Part shown: in pieces, positions 43,377-54,312 of the stretch
Layout of the letters: every line of letters starts with the position of its first letter
How positions within the stretch are numbered: position 1 is the stretch's first letter
NCBI GenBank assembly: GCA_036186865.1
Contig: AP025046.1
Span: 30,818,404-30,882,403 of the forward strand
DNA from: Eustoma russellianum
Taxonomy: Eukaryota; Streptophyta; Magnoliopsida; Gentianales; Gentianaceae
Reading direction: 5' to 3'
Length of the DNA: 64,000 bases
Made by a program: the position numbers and the translations under genes
The notes under the pieces: generated by a model
Seen by the model: the letters and a program-made list of their open reading frames with translations, nothing else
What the model was told of the DNA's origin: nothing
Databases searched by the model: none

Positions 43377-44601
43377 ACATCTTATAATTGTATTAAGAAC
43401 TCAGTTATTTCTACGTTTTAAATATTATGTTACATATTTTCTTTCATCCATAATAAGATAGAAGTTGTATTGCAGATTTTCTTACTGAAACTCACCCTTT
43501 CCTCGTGCTGTGACTGCTGTCTTACGACTATTCTGAGGAATTACGCCGTTTGTAGCAATGAATTCTACCCCCTTACCAGATGTACTCAATTCGCTGCAGT
43601 CATCTTCCCAGTGAATAGGGACGTTTATCCATCCGAGCTGTTCACGAGTTTGGCTCGTGTGTAGTTCGAGTTCAACAGGTGAATGTTTATTTATTGATTT
43701 CAAACATGAAAGGTAGGAGCGTACCTTGGTTTTCAGCTTCATAATTGTCCTCTTTCTTTCTATTGCACTGCTTTGGTGTGCTATTGACCATTAAAAAGTC
43801 ATCATATATGATCACATATTGTTAGGAACTTTCACTCTATATTCGAAATATGCCTTTCTGAAAGATTTTTGGGTGCTAAGATCTAAAGACGAGAGAGAAA
43901 CAGCTCAGATCGTACGCTAAGATTCTAAGCAATCACTTAGCTGAAAAGGAAGTGATCGAAGGATGAAACCAGGAAAGTTTGATAGAAAGATTTATCTCAA
44001 GTCAGTCGTCTTGAAAGAGGGGATAAAACTCCCCTACAGAAGCAGTTAAGGATGTAGAAGTCTTTTGAGCTGGAGTAGATGTTTGCTAATTATAATTAAA
44101 CGAGTTGAGTTCGAATCCAATTAGATTTTTGTTTATTTAACGAGCCAAGTCGAGTCCAACCAAGTTCAACTCGTTTAAGGAGGTATAGAACTATCGAGCC
44201 AAACTCGAGTAAATCTTTAGATTCAATATATTAAACGAACGAACTCAAGCTATTCTTTAATTTATCAAGCCCAAACTCAAAACTAACCGTTCGACGCGAC
44301 TCGGATTGTTAAATGTCTTACCTGTCAACAGTAGTGGCAGTTAATATTTCATCCATTACTGTTGATCGTTTATGTGCATTAGCATCTCATGTGCATTTCA
44401 AAAGCGATGTATTAGTGTCATTTGGAATATACAGAAATTTTATAATACTTTTAGAGTAGACAAGTTATTCTCAATCAATCAACATTATAAATGTATGAGT
44501 CGTTTAATGACTAGCCATCATGCTTTTCATTAAAATATAAATTTATATGTGAAATCATCTTATTATACTATTAGTTACTGTTTATTATCCGAAATAACGT
44601 G
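43377..44601. other. Unassigned stretch
   Basis: One minus-strand open frame (43482-43742) is described separately. Around 44090-44300 the text is rich in ACTCG/CGAGT phrases (AACGAGTTGAG, CGAGTCCAACC, AAACTCGAGT), as in the subterminal parts of some hAT-type MITEs, but no terminal repeats were found. Confidence 0.4.
43482..43742 (-). CDS. Unrecognised open frame, possible exon
   Basis: An 86-codon frame of ordinary amino acid mix (REQLGWINVPIHWEDDC in its middle) with no domain I recognise. Potential splice signals lie nearby: GTACGC after LKTK, an acceptor before LGWIN, and GTAAGG after STSG. It could be an exon of an unknown gene, part of a decayed element, or chance. Nothing around it supports a complete gene. 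Confidence 0.2.
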   Translation of the reverse strand: MKLKTKVRSYLSCLKSINKHSPVELELHTSQTREQLGWINVPIHWEDDCSELSTSGKGVEFIATNGVIPQNSRKTAVTARGKGEFQ

Positions 44602-44609
44602 GGTTTCAT
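44602..44609. repeat. Target site duplication of the hAT-type MITE, left (GGTTTCAT)
   Basis: GGTTTCAT precedes the left TIR and recurs exactly at 45482-45489. An 8 bp duplication is the hAT signature. Confidence 0.92.
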
Positions 44610-45481
44610 TAGGGGTGTCAAACAGATCGTGTATCGTGTTTCGTGTTTTGTGTTTTTCGGGTTTCGTGTATCAAAGTGTCATATCCATACCTTACCCGTT
44701 TGCTTCGCGTGTATGGATGTAGATACCCAAACCCGTACATGTCAGGTTTCGTATCGTGTATCGGGTATACCCACGAACTTGACAAGTACAAATATTTCAA
44801 GTCATGTACATGTCATTTCATGTACTTTTCAGGTATTTTCAGGTTTCATGTACTTAAAGGACTATTGATACAATGTATAAAACAACAATAAGTACACAAC
44901 CAAATGTTAAATATTAAAATGAGTGAGGTCCTCTAAACTCAAATCACTTGACTCTGCAATAATAGATTAAAGAAATGAGATTTGGAATGGGGAAAAGGGG
45001 AGAATCGATCAGGGTTACTTAATAGCGCGGTAGTCTTTTTTATGGAAAATTATGATGGAATATGATGGAATAAAGCAAAATGACTCCCTAAATTGGCTGC
45101 GCTTCTTATATTGTGAAGCATCAGTTGATCGACACGCAATTTTCATTCTAGGTCATCGGAAAACAACCTCCATGTGTTTCTAACATATGGTTATGGTTGC
45201 GTACATCCGACCCTCCCATACCCCGTCATAGACGGGAGCCGCAATGGGGTAATGCTGTTGTTGTATTTTATTAATTACAAATTTTATTTAAAATATATTT
45301 TTTTTAATTTCGTGTATAAACGGGTATAAACAGGTATCCGCGGGTATACCCGGATATGGCAGGTATCTTTCAGGTCTTACCTGATTTGTACACGAAACCC
45401 GCCAAGGTCATACCCATACCCGCAAAAATTTGAGTCAGGTTCGGGTCGTGTTTCGTGTCGTGTCTGAAATTGACACCCCTA
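44610..45481. mobile_element. hAT-type non-autonomous element (MITE), 872 bp
   Basis: The ends are perfect 12 bp inverted repeats, TAGGGGTGTCAA and TTGACACCCCTA, flanked by identical 8 bp duplications. There is no transposase. The subterminal zones carry repeated short motifs (TCGTGT, TTTCGTG, GGGTAT), as is usual for hAT elements, where transposase binds such repeats. It must have been moved by a transposase encoded elsewhere. A SINE-like tail lies inside it. Confidence 0.93.
45150..45264 (+). mobile_element. SINE 3' part inside the MITE
   Basis: The text GGTCATCGGAAAACAACCTC, then GGTTGCGTACATCCGACCC, then GGGAGCCGCAATGGGGTAAT and a short TTG repeat is the familiar 3' half of plant SINEs of the TS/Au kind. 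I recognise it from memory of the family. The tRNA-related 5' half is not visible, so this is probably truncated. Confidence 0.6.
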
Positions 45482-45489
45482 GGTTTCAT
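45482..45489. repeat. Target site duplication of the hAT-type MITE, right (GGTTTCAT)
   Basis: Identical to 44602-44609. Confidence 0.92.
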
Positions 45490-46099
45490 CCAAAAGTGTG
45501 AAGATATGAAGACCTTTATGTTATTAAAGATGTGATTCATTATTTAACTCATTTTTTAAACTGAAATAATTTACTTCTCAATTTAAACCATTGTAATTAA
45601 AATATTTAGTTTAGACGAAAACTATACTATAGTGAAGATACAATATCGATAGATGCGGCGCCCTTTTAATATCTGCAACGAAGATGTGAACTTTTCTCTC
45701 TGTACATGGGTACATATATGTGTATGTGCACGTGATGTATTTGTACTCTTTACCATTTGAGAGTGGTATCCTATTGTAAGAATTTATTTTAAAATTCAAA
45801 ACATGGGGACTAAGGAGCCATGGCTAAGGTTGAATGTCTACAAAATCAGAGAAAGAAACAAATTTGACTATCTAAATAACAACCAGTACATAAGCATCTA
45901 TCCAGATTTAGTACAATCGACTGAGATTTTAAGTTCGTAAATTGATGCAAATGTTTGCAAGACACCAAAAGGAAGGTCTAAACGGGAAAAGGAAGTTAAT
46001 AAGATGGAAAAGGTAGCAACCTGCATAAAAACTAGTAAAAAGTAACCTCAAAAACTGCATAAAGAGTTAATTCAAGAATAGCTTTTAAGGCCTCCACTT
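45490..46099. other. Unassigned stretch left of the Copia relic
   Basis: AT-rich and without a recognisable coding region. It may be part of the same decayed Copia element as the following segment, but nothing proves this. Confidence 0.35.
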
Positions 46100-46905
46100 A
46101 GAGTAACTCATATGACTCTGAGACTGACGATACTGAAGAAGAGACAACACAAGTATTCTTTGCATCCAAAACATCTAACGAGGTATCTTTTAACTCTGAT
46201 TCCGATTCTTAACCCTCTTATGATGATCTATTTAGTCAATATCTTGAACTGCATAAATTCACAAAGACTCTTGCAAAAGAAAAGAAACTGTTAATTGAAG
46301 ACAAGAAGTTGTTAGAATCATCTAAGACGAACCTTGTATCTCAATCAAACGATTCAAAAGAAGAGTCGTCTTGCATAATTAATGCATTAAAATCAGAGGT
46401 CTCGTCATTAACGTCAGAAAATAATGAAATGAAATCCGAGATTTCAAATATGAAATCAAGAAATGCAGATTTAGAAAGAATGGTAAAATAGTTTGATACG
46501 GGTACGAATATGCTAGATCACATCATCTCCTCACAAAAGCATGAAAGTGACAAAACCAGATTAAGATATGTTGAGAAAAATGAAATACAAAACAAGTCAA
46601 CCAAATTCATTTTATCCTCATCTAAGAAACCACATGCATTCAAGACAAATTTACCACCTAAAAAGACGCCTAGATCACCTCTCACTTCATCTCATCGTGC
46701 TTCTTCTTTTTCATCTCATACAAAATATAATTATGTGCCATATAAATATAAAAGGAAACCATTGATGCATACACAACATTCATACAACATAAATGCATCT
46801 AGATCACGCACCATGCACACTAACACAAAGGCATATCAAAAACAAAAATCTTATCATGTGCATGATGGCATTCTCGGCCAAGGCCAAAAGCATTTCCACC
46901 TAATA
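46100..46905 (+). pseudogene. Ty1/Copia gag relic, cut by Gypsy-2
   Basis: Three adjacent frames read like the C-terminal half of a plant Copia gag. First comes an acidic stretch (DSETDDTEEETTQVFFA, then YDDLFSQYLELHK). A coiled-coil-like part follows (KSEVSSLTSENNEMKSEISN). Then comes the block after it (NMLDHIISSQKHESDKTRLRYV, resembling the SGLGY block of gag). A stop breaks the frame near 46210 and another at 46489-46491. No zinc knuckle, protease or integrase follows, because Gypsy-2 is inserted at 46906. The rest may lie beyond the right side of the window. Confidence 0.6.
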
Positions 46906-48231
46906 TGTGGCGCCCCACTCCCGAACCCTACCATTAAAAACGGTGCACCCGCCGTAGCCTGTAACGAGAACTACAAGGTGTCGATCAAACTTCTTTACAC
47001 GTCAGAAATGATGTATAAATTTTTCGCGGAAAACGATAATAGAAATAAACATCTCCATTAAATTAAATCCATTGAAAATAAAACAAGTACCAAAGCTGTT
47101 GAAACCCGCTATGTCAAGTATGAAGAACTGGAATAATCTGAATACAAGTAAAAAGTGTAGGTAAAAAGAGCCATCTGACTATCCCACTAAAAGCATCCGG
47201 TCACACAGTCCCAACACGAGCCCTGAGCTCTGCTCACTCTCCCCAGCTCGCACAATCGGCCCCGTCATCTATAAAGATATACTCAAAGTCCAGCTCACCT
47301 GTGGAGGGGAGGTAGGGGATGAGTGATGGGAGTCACTCGTAGGTTACCCGTCTCTCCCGAAATGGGACTGTCACATACTCGGTCGAGTAAATAGATAAAG
47401 CATGTAAAGCAGAAACAGATAAATAAATAAAGCAATAAAACATAAATAAAGAAATAACACATACCCGACCCGACCCGTATCCCAAATCGTAACACTGAAA
47501 CACCTTAATAGCAAGATCAGCAATAATCACAACAATAACAATGTAATGCGCAACTTCATGATGCATGCTCTTTCATCACCGTGTCACATGCAGTCATTTA
47601 ATATCACACGTCATGCTCTTCCTTTTCTATGATATGCTATGCATGTCCCAGGTCCTATTAGGTGAAGGTAACCGTTATTACCAAACACCTATCACACGCC
47701 TCGTCAGGCCACAAGTCCCGTAGGACCACACGACTCATAGGCCAAATGCAATGCTCGTGCCATGAATGCTTCACATTTTCACACTTCCGTTTCTCCTATG
47801 TTGCATGCTCCATTCTTTGTTGCGTATTACCTATATTGCGTAGTTACCCTATGTTGCGTGGGGTTCATTACTGTATTTTATTCTACCGTTATTTTATTTT
47901 TCTAGACTTTATTTTAGGTTTCTACACTTTATTTTATTTTTCCTAAGCTTTCACGCACTTGAATCTGATATTTAATTATTTTTATCTTCCCCTACTATTT
48001 TTATTTCTTTTATTTTTAATTTATTTAATGAGTTTCTAAATTTTCTTATTTAAAAAACATTATTATTATCAAATTAATTAAGTATATATTTTATTATTAT
48101 TATTTTTCCTTCTCCCTCGGCTGACATTCACCTTTCCTTCTTTTTCTTTATTCTTGTTTTTGTTTTATTATTCTTTATTTATTTAATTTCTTTTTTATCG
48201 TTTGTTTGTTCCTTTTTTATGTTTATTTTTT

Positions 48232-48276
<45 letters not shown>

Positions 48277-49365
48277 TATTCTTATTCACCTTTTTTTTTA
48301 ACTTTCAGCCCCTTTACGATTCTGGGCCTTTTCCCGGCGCACGTTTGGCCTGCTGCCTTCTGGCTTTCTGAGGCTGGAAAACTGGTCTGCTGGCCCGCTG
48401 TCCCTTTCCTCTTTGCCTTTTTTAACCGGATAAGTTTTGGGTCGAATTTCTTGACCTACTGAGGCAGGGGCCGCCTGCAATTGCTGGCCTACTGACCGCT
48501 GCAGGCCAGGCATGCCTGAATTTATTTTATTTTATTTATCTTTTTTCTTAATTTTCTTAAATTCTAATTTTCTTCAAAAATCAATAACGTTCTCGTTTTA
48601 ACTACGATTTACCCCAAACCAATTCTATTGGACTCCGTTTAATGCTATCGACATTTTGCTGATGATACGTCGGCGTGTGTATTGTACACGCCACTCAAGG
48701 GAGCACGTGAGTCGCTGCGCGTGTGCTACACGCGCTGCCTCTGTGTGCGTTTTTTGACGAACTGAACCCATTCTGGCCTATTTCTGTGCTATGTGATCTA
48801 CATCTAAGCCAATCACGCAATCTCCACACCAAAGAAAACGTAAAGAAATCATAAAGAACATATAAAAATTAACATACGAGTGATAAACAAACAAACCCAA
48901 TACAGAATGTGAGAGAATCCAAATCAATCCGACAGAGGGGAGGGTAACATACCTCTTGAATACGAATTCACCGATCAAGATGGGTTGGATTTGGTGCGGG
49001 TGGCCTTTCCTTTTTCTTTTCTCCTTTCTCTTCCCTCTTTCTCTCTTCCTTTCTCTCTCCTTTCTTTTTCTTCCTCCCTGGCGTCCTCTCCCTGCTCCCA
49101 GCTGAAAGTTTGCAATTGTAAAGTGATGGTGTGTTAATGTGGGGCTCGGTCGTCCTTTAAGGAATCATTTGATAATATTTTTTTACAATTAAGATGGCAA
49201 AATCGGTTATGGGTAGGGGAAATCAGGGGAGAGATATTGGGAATTAATGGGGGGTGGTTAATGTCCCCATTAACTCATTATATTCTTTTTTATTTTAGAT
49301 TTAAATTTAACCTAATTTAATTAATTTAATTACTTTTTTTCATTTAAAAGTTTACGGTTATAACA
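46906..49365 (-). repeat. 3' LTR of Gypsy-2 (2,460 bp)
   Basis: It begins TGTGGCGCCCC and ends TTATAACA, next to a polypurine tract. The first 1.1 kb aligns with 56600-57748. It includes an ATC microsatellite at 48232-48276 and a nested hairpin near 47660-47695 (TAGGTG..CACCTA with GGTAA..TTACC inside). Confidence 0.88.
48232..48276. repeat. (ATC)n microsatellite in the Gypsy-2 LTR
   Basis: About fifteen uninterrupted ATC units within T-rich LTR sequence. Confidence 0.95.
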
Positions 49366-49378
49366 TCCTACCCCCTTA
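49366..49378 (-). promoter_or_regulatory. Polypurine tract of Gypsy-2
   Basis: The minus strand reads TAAGGGGGTAGGA directly before the LTR's TGTTATAA. Upstream of it GTTTCGAGGATGAAACTT matches the usual end of gypsy pol. It primes plus-strand DNA synthesis. Confidence 0.85.
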
Positions 49379-50438
49379 CAAAAAGTTTCATCCTCGAAAC
49401 TTGTGATTATGTAATCAACAACTTAGTATGGTTCTACTTGATTTATCCACCTAGACAATGATCAAACTATACATCCATTGCATATGTTGATATGTTCACA
49501 TTACACTTTCTCGACATAGGACTAAATCCTCAGATTCATTACTTGTATACATACAAGTAATTTCTAATCTATTTCTCTTCGCTTATTTAAGGTTGTAACC
49601 TAATCTACCTATGATTATCGAATCAACTCATGGGTATTGTCATCATACCGAGATTCCATAACCCAATCGCCAGTGTATAACGTACTTGTATCTGCGGCCA
49701 TCATTAGTTCTCTAAAATCAGTTCTTATATGTACTATAATCTTTAACTTAATTCTCTATAATGACACTTATAAACCTCCATTTATACCATTTGACGTGTA
49801 TCGTTCAACTTATTATAGTCTACAATTCCGAATTCTTAACTCGTCATATATGATTCATCTTCTAGTTACATGTCCAAAATATCCATCAAGCCCTCCGATT
49901 TATTACTCATTACACTTCATAGATATAGAATCAAGTCTCAATATCAATTCTTATGTACTTATCAGCTAGTTCTGCATCATGTTCTTACTTTTCTCAGATA
50001 TATCATCAACAACCTAATATACGAAGTATGTGCATGGACGTATTTCCTTCAATTTAAAGTAGTTTACGTAATTACAGCTCTAACTGTGTGAAATAATATA
50101 CAATCTAACTTTTTGTAAACACAATACCCACGGTATCATGTATTTGTTTTCGCAAAGCATTGTCTCAAATGACCATTTGTAAAATAATGGTATAGCTTAC
50201 TTTGCTAAAGTATTTCGATGAATTTGCATTAAAATAGTTGAAACATAACAATCACAAAGTTGCTTTTTTTCTCTCTCTTTTTTTTAAAACGATTTGAGCA
50301 CGATGTCTTTTTCTTTCCAAAAGAATACAAATTCTGAAAGCTATGTTTTGTTTCGCAAAATAAAACAATTGAAAATTCAACAATTATAAAGGTTCATAAA
50401 ATAATTTGGATAAGGTACATCTCTTAATCTTTTTTTTT

Positions 50439-50488
<50 letters not shown>

Positions 50489-51044
50489 AAACTACTTTCG
50501 CTTCACAAAATTAAATACGTTCATCGTAAGCAGGTAAATCCATTCAAAAGCATTTAACGATACAATATTTACAATGTCGATAGTTGACAAATAACTTTAT
50601 TTTAGCAAAATCAATATGGCTAAATGAAAATTTGAGAAATATAATAAATACGTAAATATATCATTGTTTGAAAACGTTGACGTTCTAAAAATATGTATAT
50701 GTATATCCATCTTCGTGACTTTTCAGAGTAGTTGAAATTTCATTATGTTGATATACAAACTTGGATAAGAATATAGCCTTGTAAAGTAATATACTAAAAA
50801 TTGGAACTAGCTGAAATGTTTAGTAGCAAAAATTTTTGAAATACCTTGGAGTATAGAATATGTCTTGGTGTACGTGCTTATACGAAAACGTTTAACTACT
50901 TGAAAAATAATAGTTCAATACTTCATATAATTTTTTTCTAAGTCACCCCTTAATGTTAATGAAAAATCCACCTATGTACCATTTCTTATAAATCCTTCAT
51001 TTGAGTTGTCCAACCTTAGTATGACACGTTAACTATTAATTGAC
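49379..51044. other. Gypsy-2 internal region, left part, non-coding
   Basis: No pol domain is readable in any frame. After the pol-end phrase (CGAGGATGAAACTT on minus) the sequence is AT-rich without motifs. It includes an AT palindrome at 50440-50487. It ends at the RTE LINE tail. Confidence 0.5.
50440..50487. repeat. (AT)n tract closed by TTTCAA/TTGAAA
   Basis: About 44 bases of AT are flanked by TTTTCA on the left and TTGAAA on the right, making one continuous palindrome able to form a cruciform. Confidence 0.85.
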
Positions 51045-54000
51045 TTCATCATCATCATCATCCGGACCCAGTATATCCCAACGACAGCAAAAGCTATCGT
51101 TAGGGTCTGGGGAGGGTAAGTGGTAGGCAGACAATACCTCTATCCTAAGGGATAGAGAGTCTGCTTTCAGTGAGACCCCCGGCTCTATATGTACCTGCAT
51201 AAATGATATGATAATAGTGATATGTTGTGCTAGTGTGTTAGTGAAGAAATTCAAGAAATACAAAGAAAGAACTTTCGATATTAAAATACACATCACGTCT
51301 ATATGTACATGTAATGTAAACAACGATATAACATACGCAACCAAGTGGAAAGTTAACTTAAAGCATAGATAGTGTCTACGCCTATCTATGTCTCTAAATA
51401 TACTCTAACGTGTCCCTATGTATGACCTATACCTCGTTAACCCTAATCTTATGTCGCCATGAACTCCTATCCTGGACCATGTCCTCAGAGAGATGCAAAT
51501 TTAGTAGGTCATGCCTTATCTGCTCCTCCCAAGTCAGTTTGAGCCTGCCTTTACTCATGTTCCCCTCTACAATGAGGCTTTCAATTGCTCTGACCGACGC
51601 CATTGTCTGTCTCCACTTGACATGCCCAAACCATCTCATTCTGACCTCCTTTCTCTTATCTGCTATACTAGTCACGCCCAACCTTTCTTGAAACACTTTG
51701 TTTCTGATCCGGTCTAGCCTTGTATGCCCACACATCCATCTTAACATCTTCATCTCTGCCACTTCCATCTTCTGTAATTGTGACCTCGTGATGGCCCAGC
51801 AATCTGTCCCATATAGCATTGCTGGTCGCACTGCCATAAAATTTTCTTTTAATTTAGTTAGGAAATTTTTGTCACACAACACCCCTGAGGCCGCCCTCCA
51901 TCTACACCAGCCTGCTTGAACTCCATGTGCTACATCATTATCTATGTCGCTATTCTGCTGCATAAATGATCCTAGGTACTTAAACTTACTTACATGTGGT
52001 ACCACTTGACCATCTATGGTGAGCTGACTATCCTCACTGTCTGCTACGCCGCTGAAGTCGCAGTGCAGATACTCGGTCTTAGAACGGATAATCTTTAAGC
52101 CTTTTCCCTCTAAAACACCTCTCCACTGCTCTAGCCTCATACTCAGGGCATGTCTACTTTCTGCAACTAATACAATATCGTCAGCAAAAAGCATACACCA
52201 CGGAATTGCCTCCTGTATCGATTTTGACAACTCATCAAGAACAACTGCAAAAAGAAATGGGCTCAACGCAGACCCTTGATAGAGACCGACCTCCACTGGA
52301 AAGAAGTCTGTATTCCCCACAGGCGTACAAACGTTTGTTTTTGTCCTAACATACATATCTCTAATTATGTCTATATACTTCATAAGGATCTCTCTTGCAT
52401 CCAGACTATCCCATATCAGGCTACGTGACACACTATCATACGCTTTTTCAAGATCGATGAAAACCATATGTAAGTCGCGCTTCTTCTCCCTATACTTCTC
52501 CATTAATCTCCTAAGGATGTGTATTGCTTCCGTAGTTGACCTTCCTGGCATAAAACCAAATTGGTTCACCGTAACCTGAGTTTCTCTCCTAATTCGAGTG
52601 TCGATTACTCTCTCCCATAACTTCATGGTATGACTTAGCAACTTAATCCCTCTATAGTTCTCACAACACTGTGCGTCTCCTTTGTTCTTATATAGGGGGA
52701 CCACGACACTCTTTCTCCACTCATCTGACATCTTTCCTGTTTTGTAAATACGGTTGAACAGAGTAGTTAGCCATTGGATCCCTTCCTCTCCTAAATACTT
52801 CCACGCCTCAATAGGTATGTTATCTAGGCCGACCGCTTTAGCTCTTCCCATCTTTTTCAGTGCTCTCATCACCTCTCCTTGTGTGATGTTCTGACAGTCG
52901 GAGTTATTATGTTGTCTTTGTTGGTTAGTGGTGTTCGTAGTCGGCACTACTGCCGTTGAAAAGATCATGAAAGTATGTTTGCCATTTCAACTTGATGTCT
53001 TGTGCTTTGACTAACACATGTCCATCATCTCTTTTTATAAACTTCCCACCTCCTAGGTCCTGCCTCTTTCGATCCCTAGCTTTGGCAATCTTGAACATAT
53101 CATGTTCTCCTTCTTTTGTTTCTTGTCTCTCATACATCCTTTTATAAGCTGCAGTCTTTACCTCTGTCACTGCCTTCTTTGCCTCCTTCCTAGCGATTTT
53201 GTAATTCTCCTTCAATCGCACTTTTTCTTCCCCATTGGTGCATCTTAACATCTCTCTAAAAATCTTTTGTTTGTCTTTTATTTTTTGCTGCACATCATCG
53301 TTCCACCGCCACATTTCTTTATGTACGCGCTTCTTTCCTGTTGTTACCCCGAGTGTTTCTCTCGCCGCTTGAGTAATAATGGTCAATATAGATTCCCACA
53401 TCTGATTTGTGTCATCACCTAGACGATCTAGTTTCGCAGAGATGACCTTGTCTCTGAATATATTAATTTTTTCATCCTTCAAGCTTCCACATCGAATCCC
53501 AGGAGGGACTTTTCCGACCCCCTTACTCAGCTTTTGGCTCAATGCTATAACTACCACTAATAAACGGTGTTGCATCACCACTGTCTCTCCTGGTATAACC
53601 TTGCAGCCCCTCCACAACCATCGGTCTTCATGCCTCATCAGAAAATGGTCGATCTGTGCGTGACGTCCTCTGCTGTTAAATTAATCAAATGTGATTCTTT
53701 TTTCTTAAAAAACAAGTTTATAATGCCTAGGTCATGGGCTACTGCTAGGTCTAGCAAATCTCTATCCTGCTCATTTCTATCTCCATAACCAAACCCGCCA
53801 TGTACCGTCTAAAAACCATCTCTATTATTTCCAATATGTCCATTAAAATCACCTCCGATACAAATTCGTTCCTCTATGGGAATTACCTTTAACACTACAT
53901 CTAATCAATCCAAAAACCTTTTCTTCTCCTGTTCTCCTAGTCCCACTTGGGGTGCGTAGGCGCAAATCACTGCCACTACTTCCTTATTTAGTACTAACTT

Positions 54001-54312
54001 CAACACCATAATTCTATCATTATATCTAATCACATCAATCACTTCTTGTGTAATTCTATCTTTACTAGGAATCCTACCCCATTCTTGGTCTCATCTGATC
54101 CTGAATACAACAACTTATAACCATTACACTCTTTACCTTTATTCCCTTTCCACCTAGTTTCTTGTAGGCGTGCTATGTCTATGTTACGTCTCTTAAGTGT
54201 ATCTATTACCTCAAACAATTTACCACTTAATGTTCCTACATTCCAAGAGGCTACCCTTAGACTATCCTCGTTTTTCTTCCCCTTATCTACACCCCTCTTT
54301 TATAGCCATGGT
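51045..54312 (-). mobile_element. RTE-clade LINE inside Gypsy-2
   Basis: It reads on the minus strand: endonuclease from about 54290, RT to 51427, then a short 3' UTR containing GGGATATACTGGGTCCGG and a (GAT)n tail ending near 51045. Single-ORF organisation, RTE-type RT text and a trinucleotide tail are features of the RTE clade. At about 3.3 kb it is near full length. Sequence up to about 54860 may be its 5' leader. Confidence 0.85.
51427..54290 (-). pseudogene. RTE LINE ORF: endonuclease and reverse transcriptase
   Basis: The endonuclease starts with LRVASWNVGTLSG, LQETRWKGNKGK and later IGGDFNGHIG, with stops and frameshifts at several points between 54290 and 53640. Frame 53638-52925 contains the domain between endonuclease and RT (basic, KKRVHKEMWRWND). 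The RT is open for 513 codons (52968-51427). It holds EAWKYLGEEG, LYKNKGDAQCCENYRGI, FMPGRSTTEAI, VFIDLEKAYDSV, QGSALSPFLF, FADD (residues 261-264) and a C-terminal RMRWFGHV..W. A frameshift near 52940 separates the two frames. RT looks intact but the endonuclease is broken. Confidence 0.87.

Noticed and set aside
44090..44300. A second hAT-type MITE from the ACTCG/CGAGT-rich text
   Set aside because: No inverted ends or 8 bp duplications could be found.
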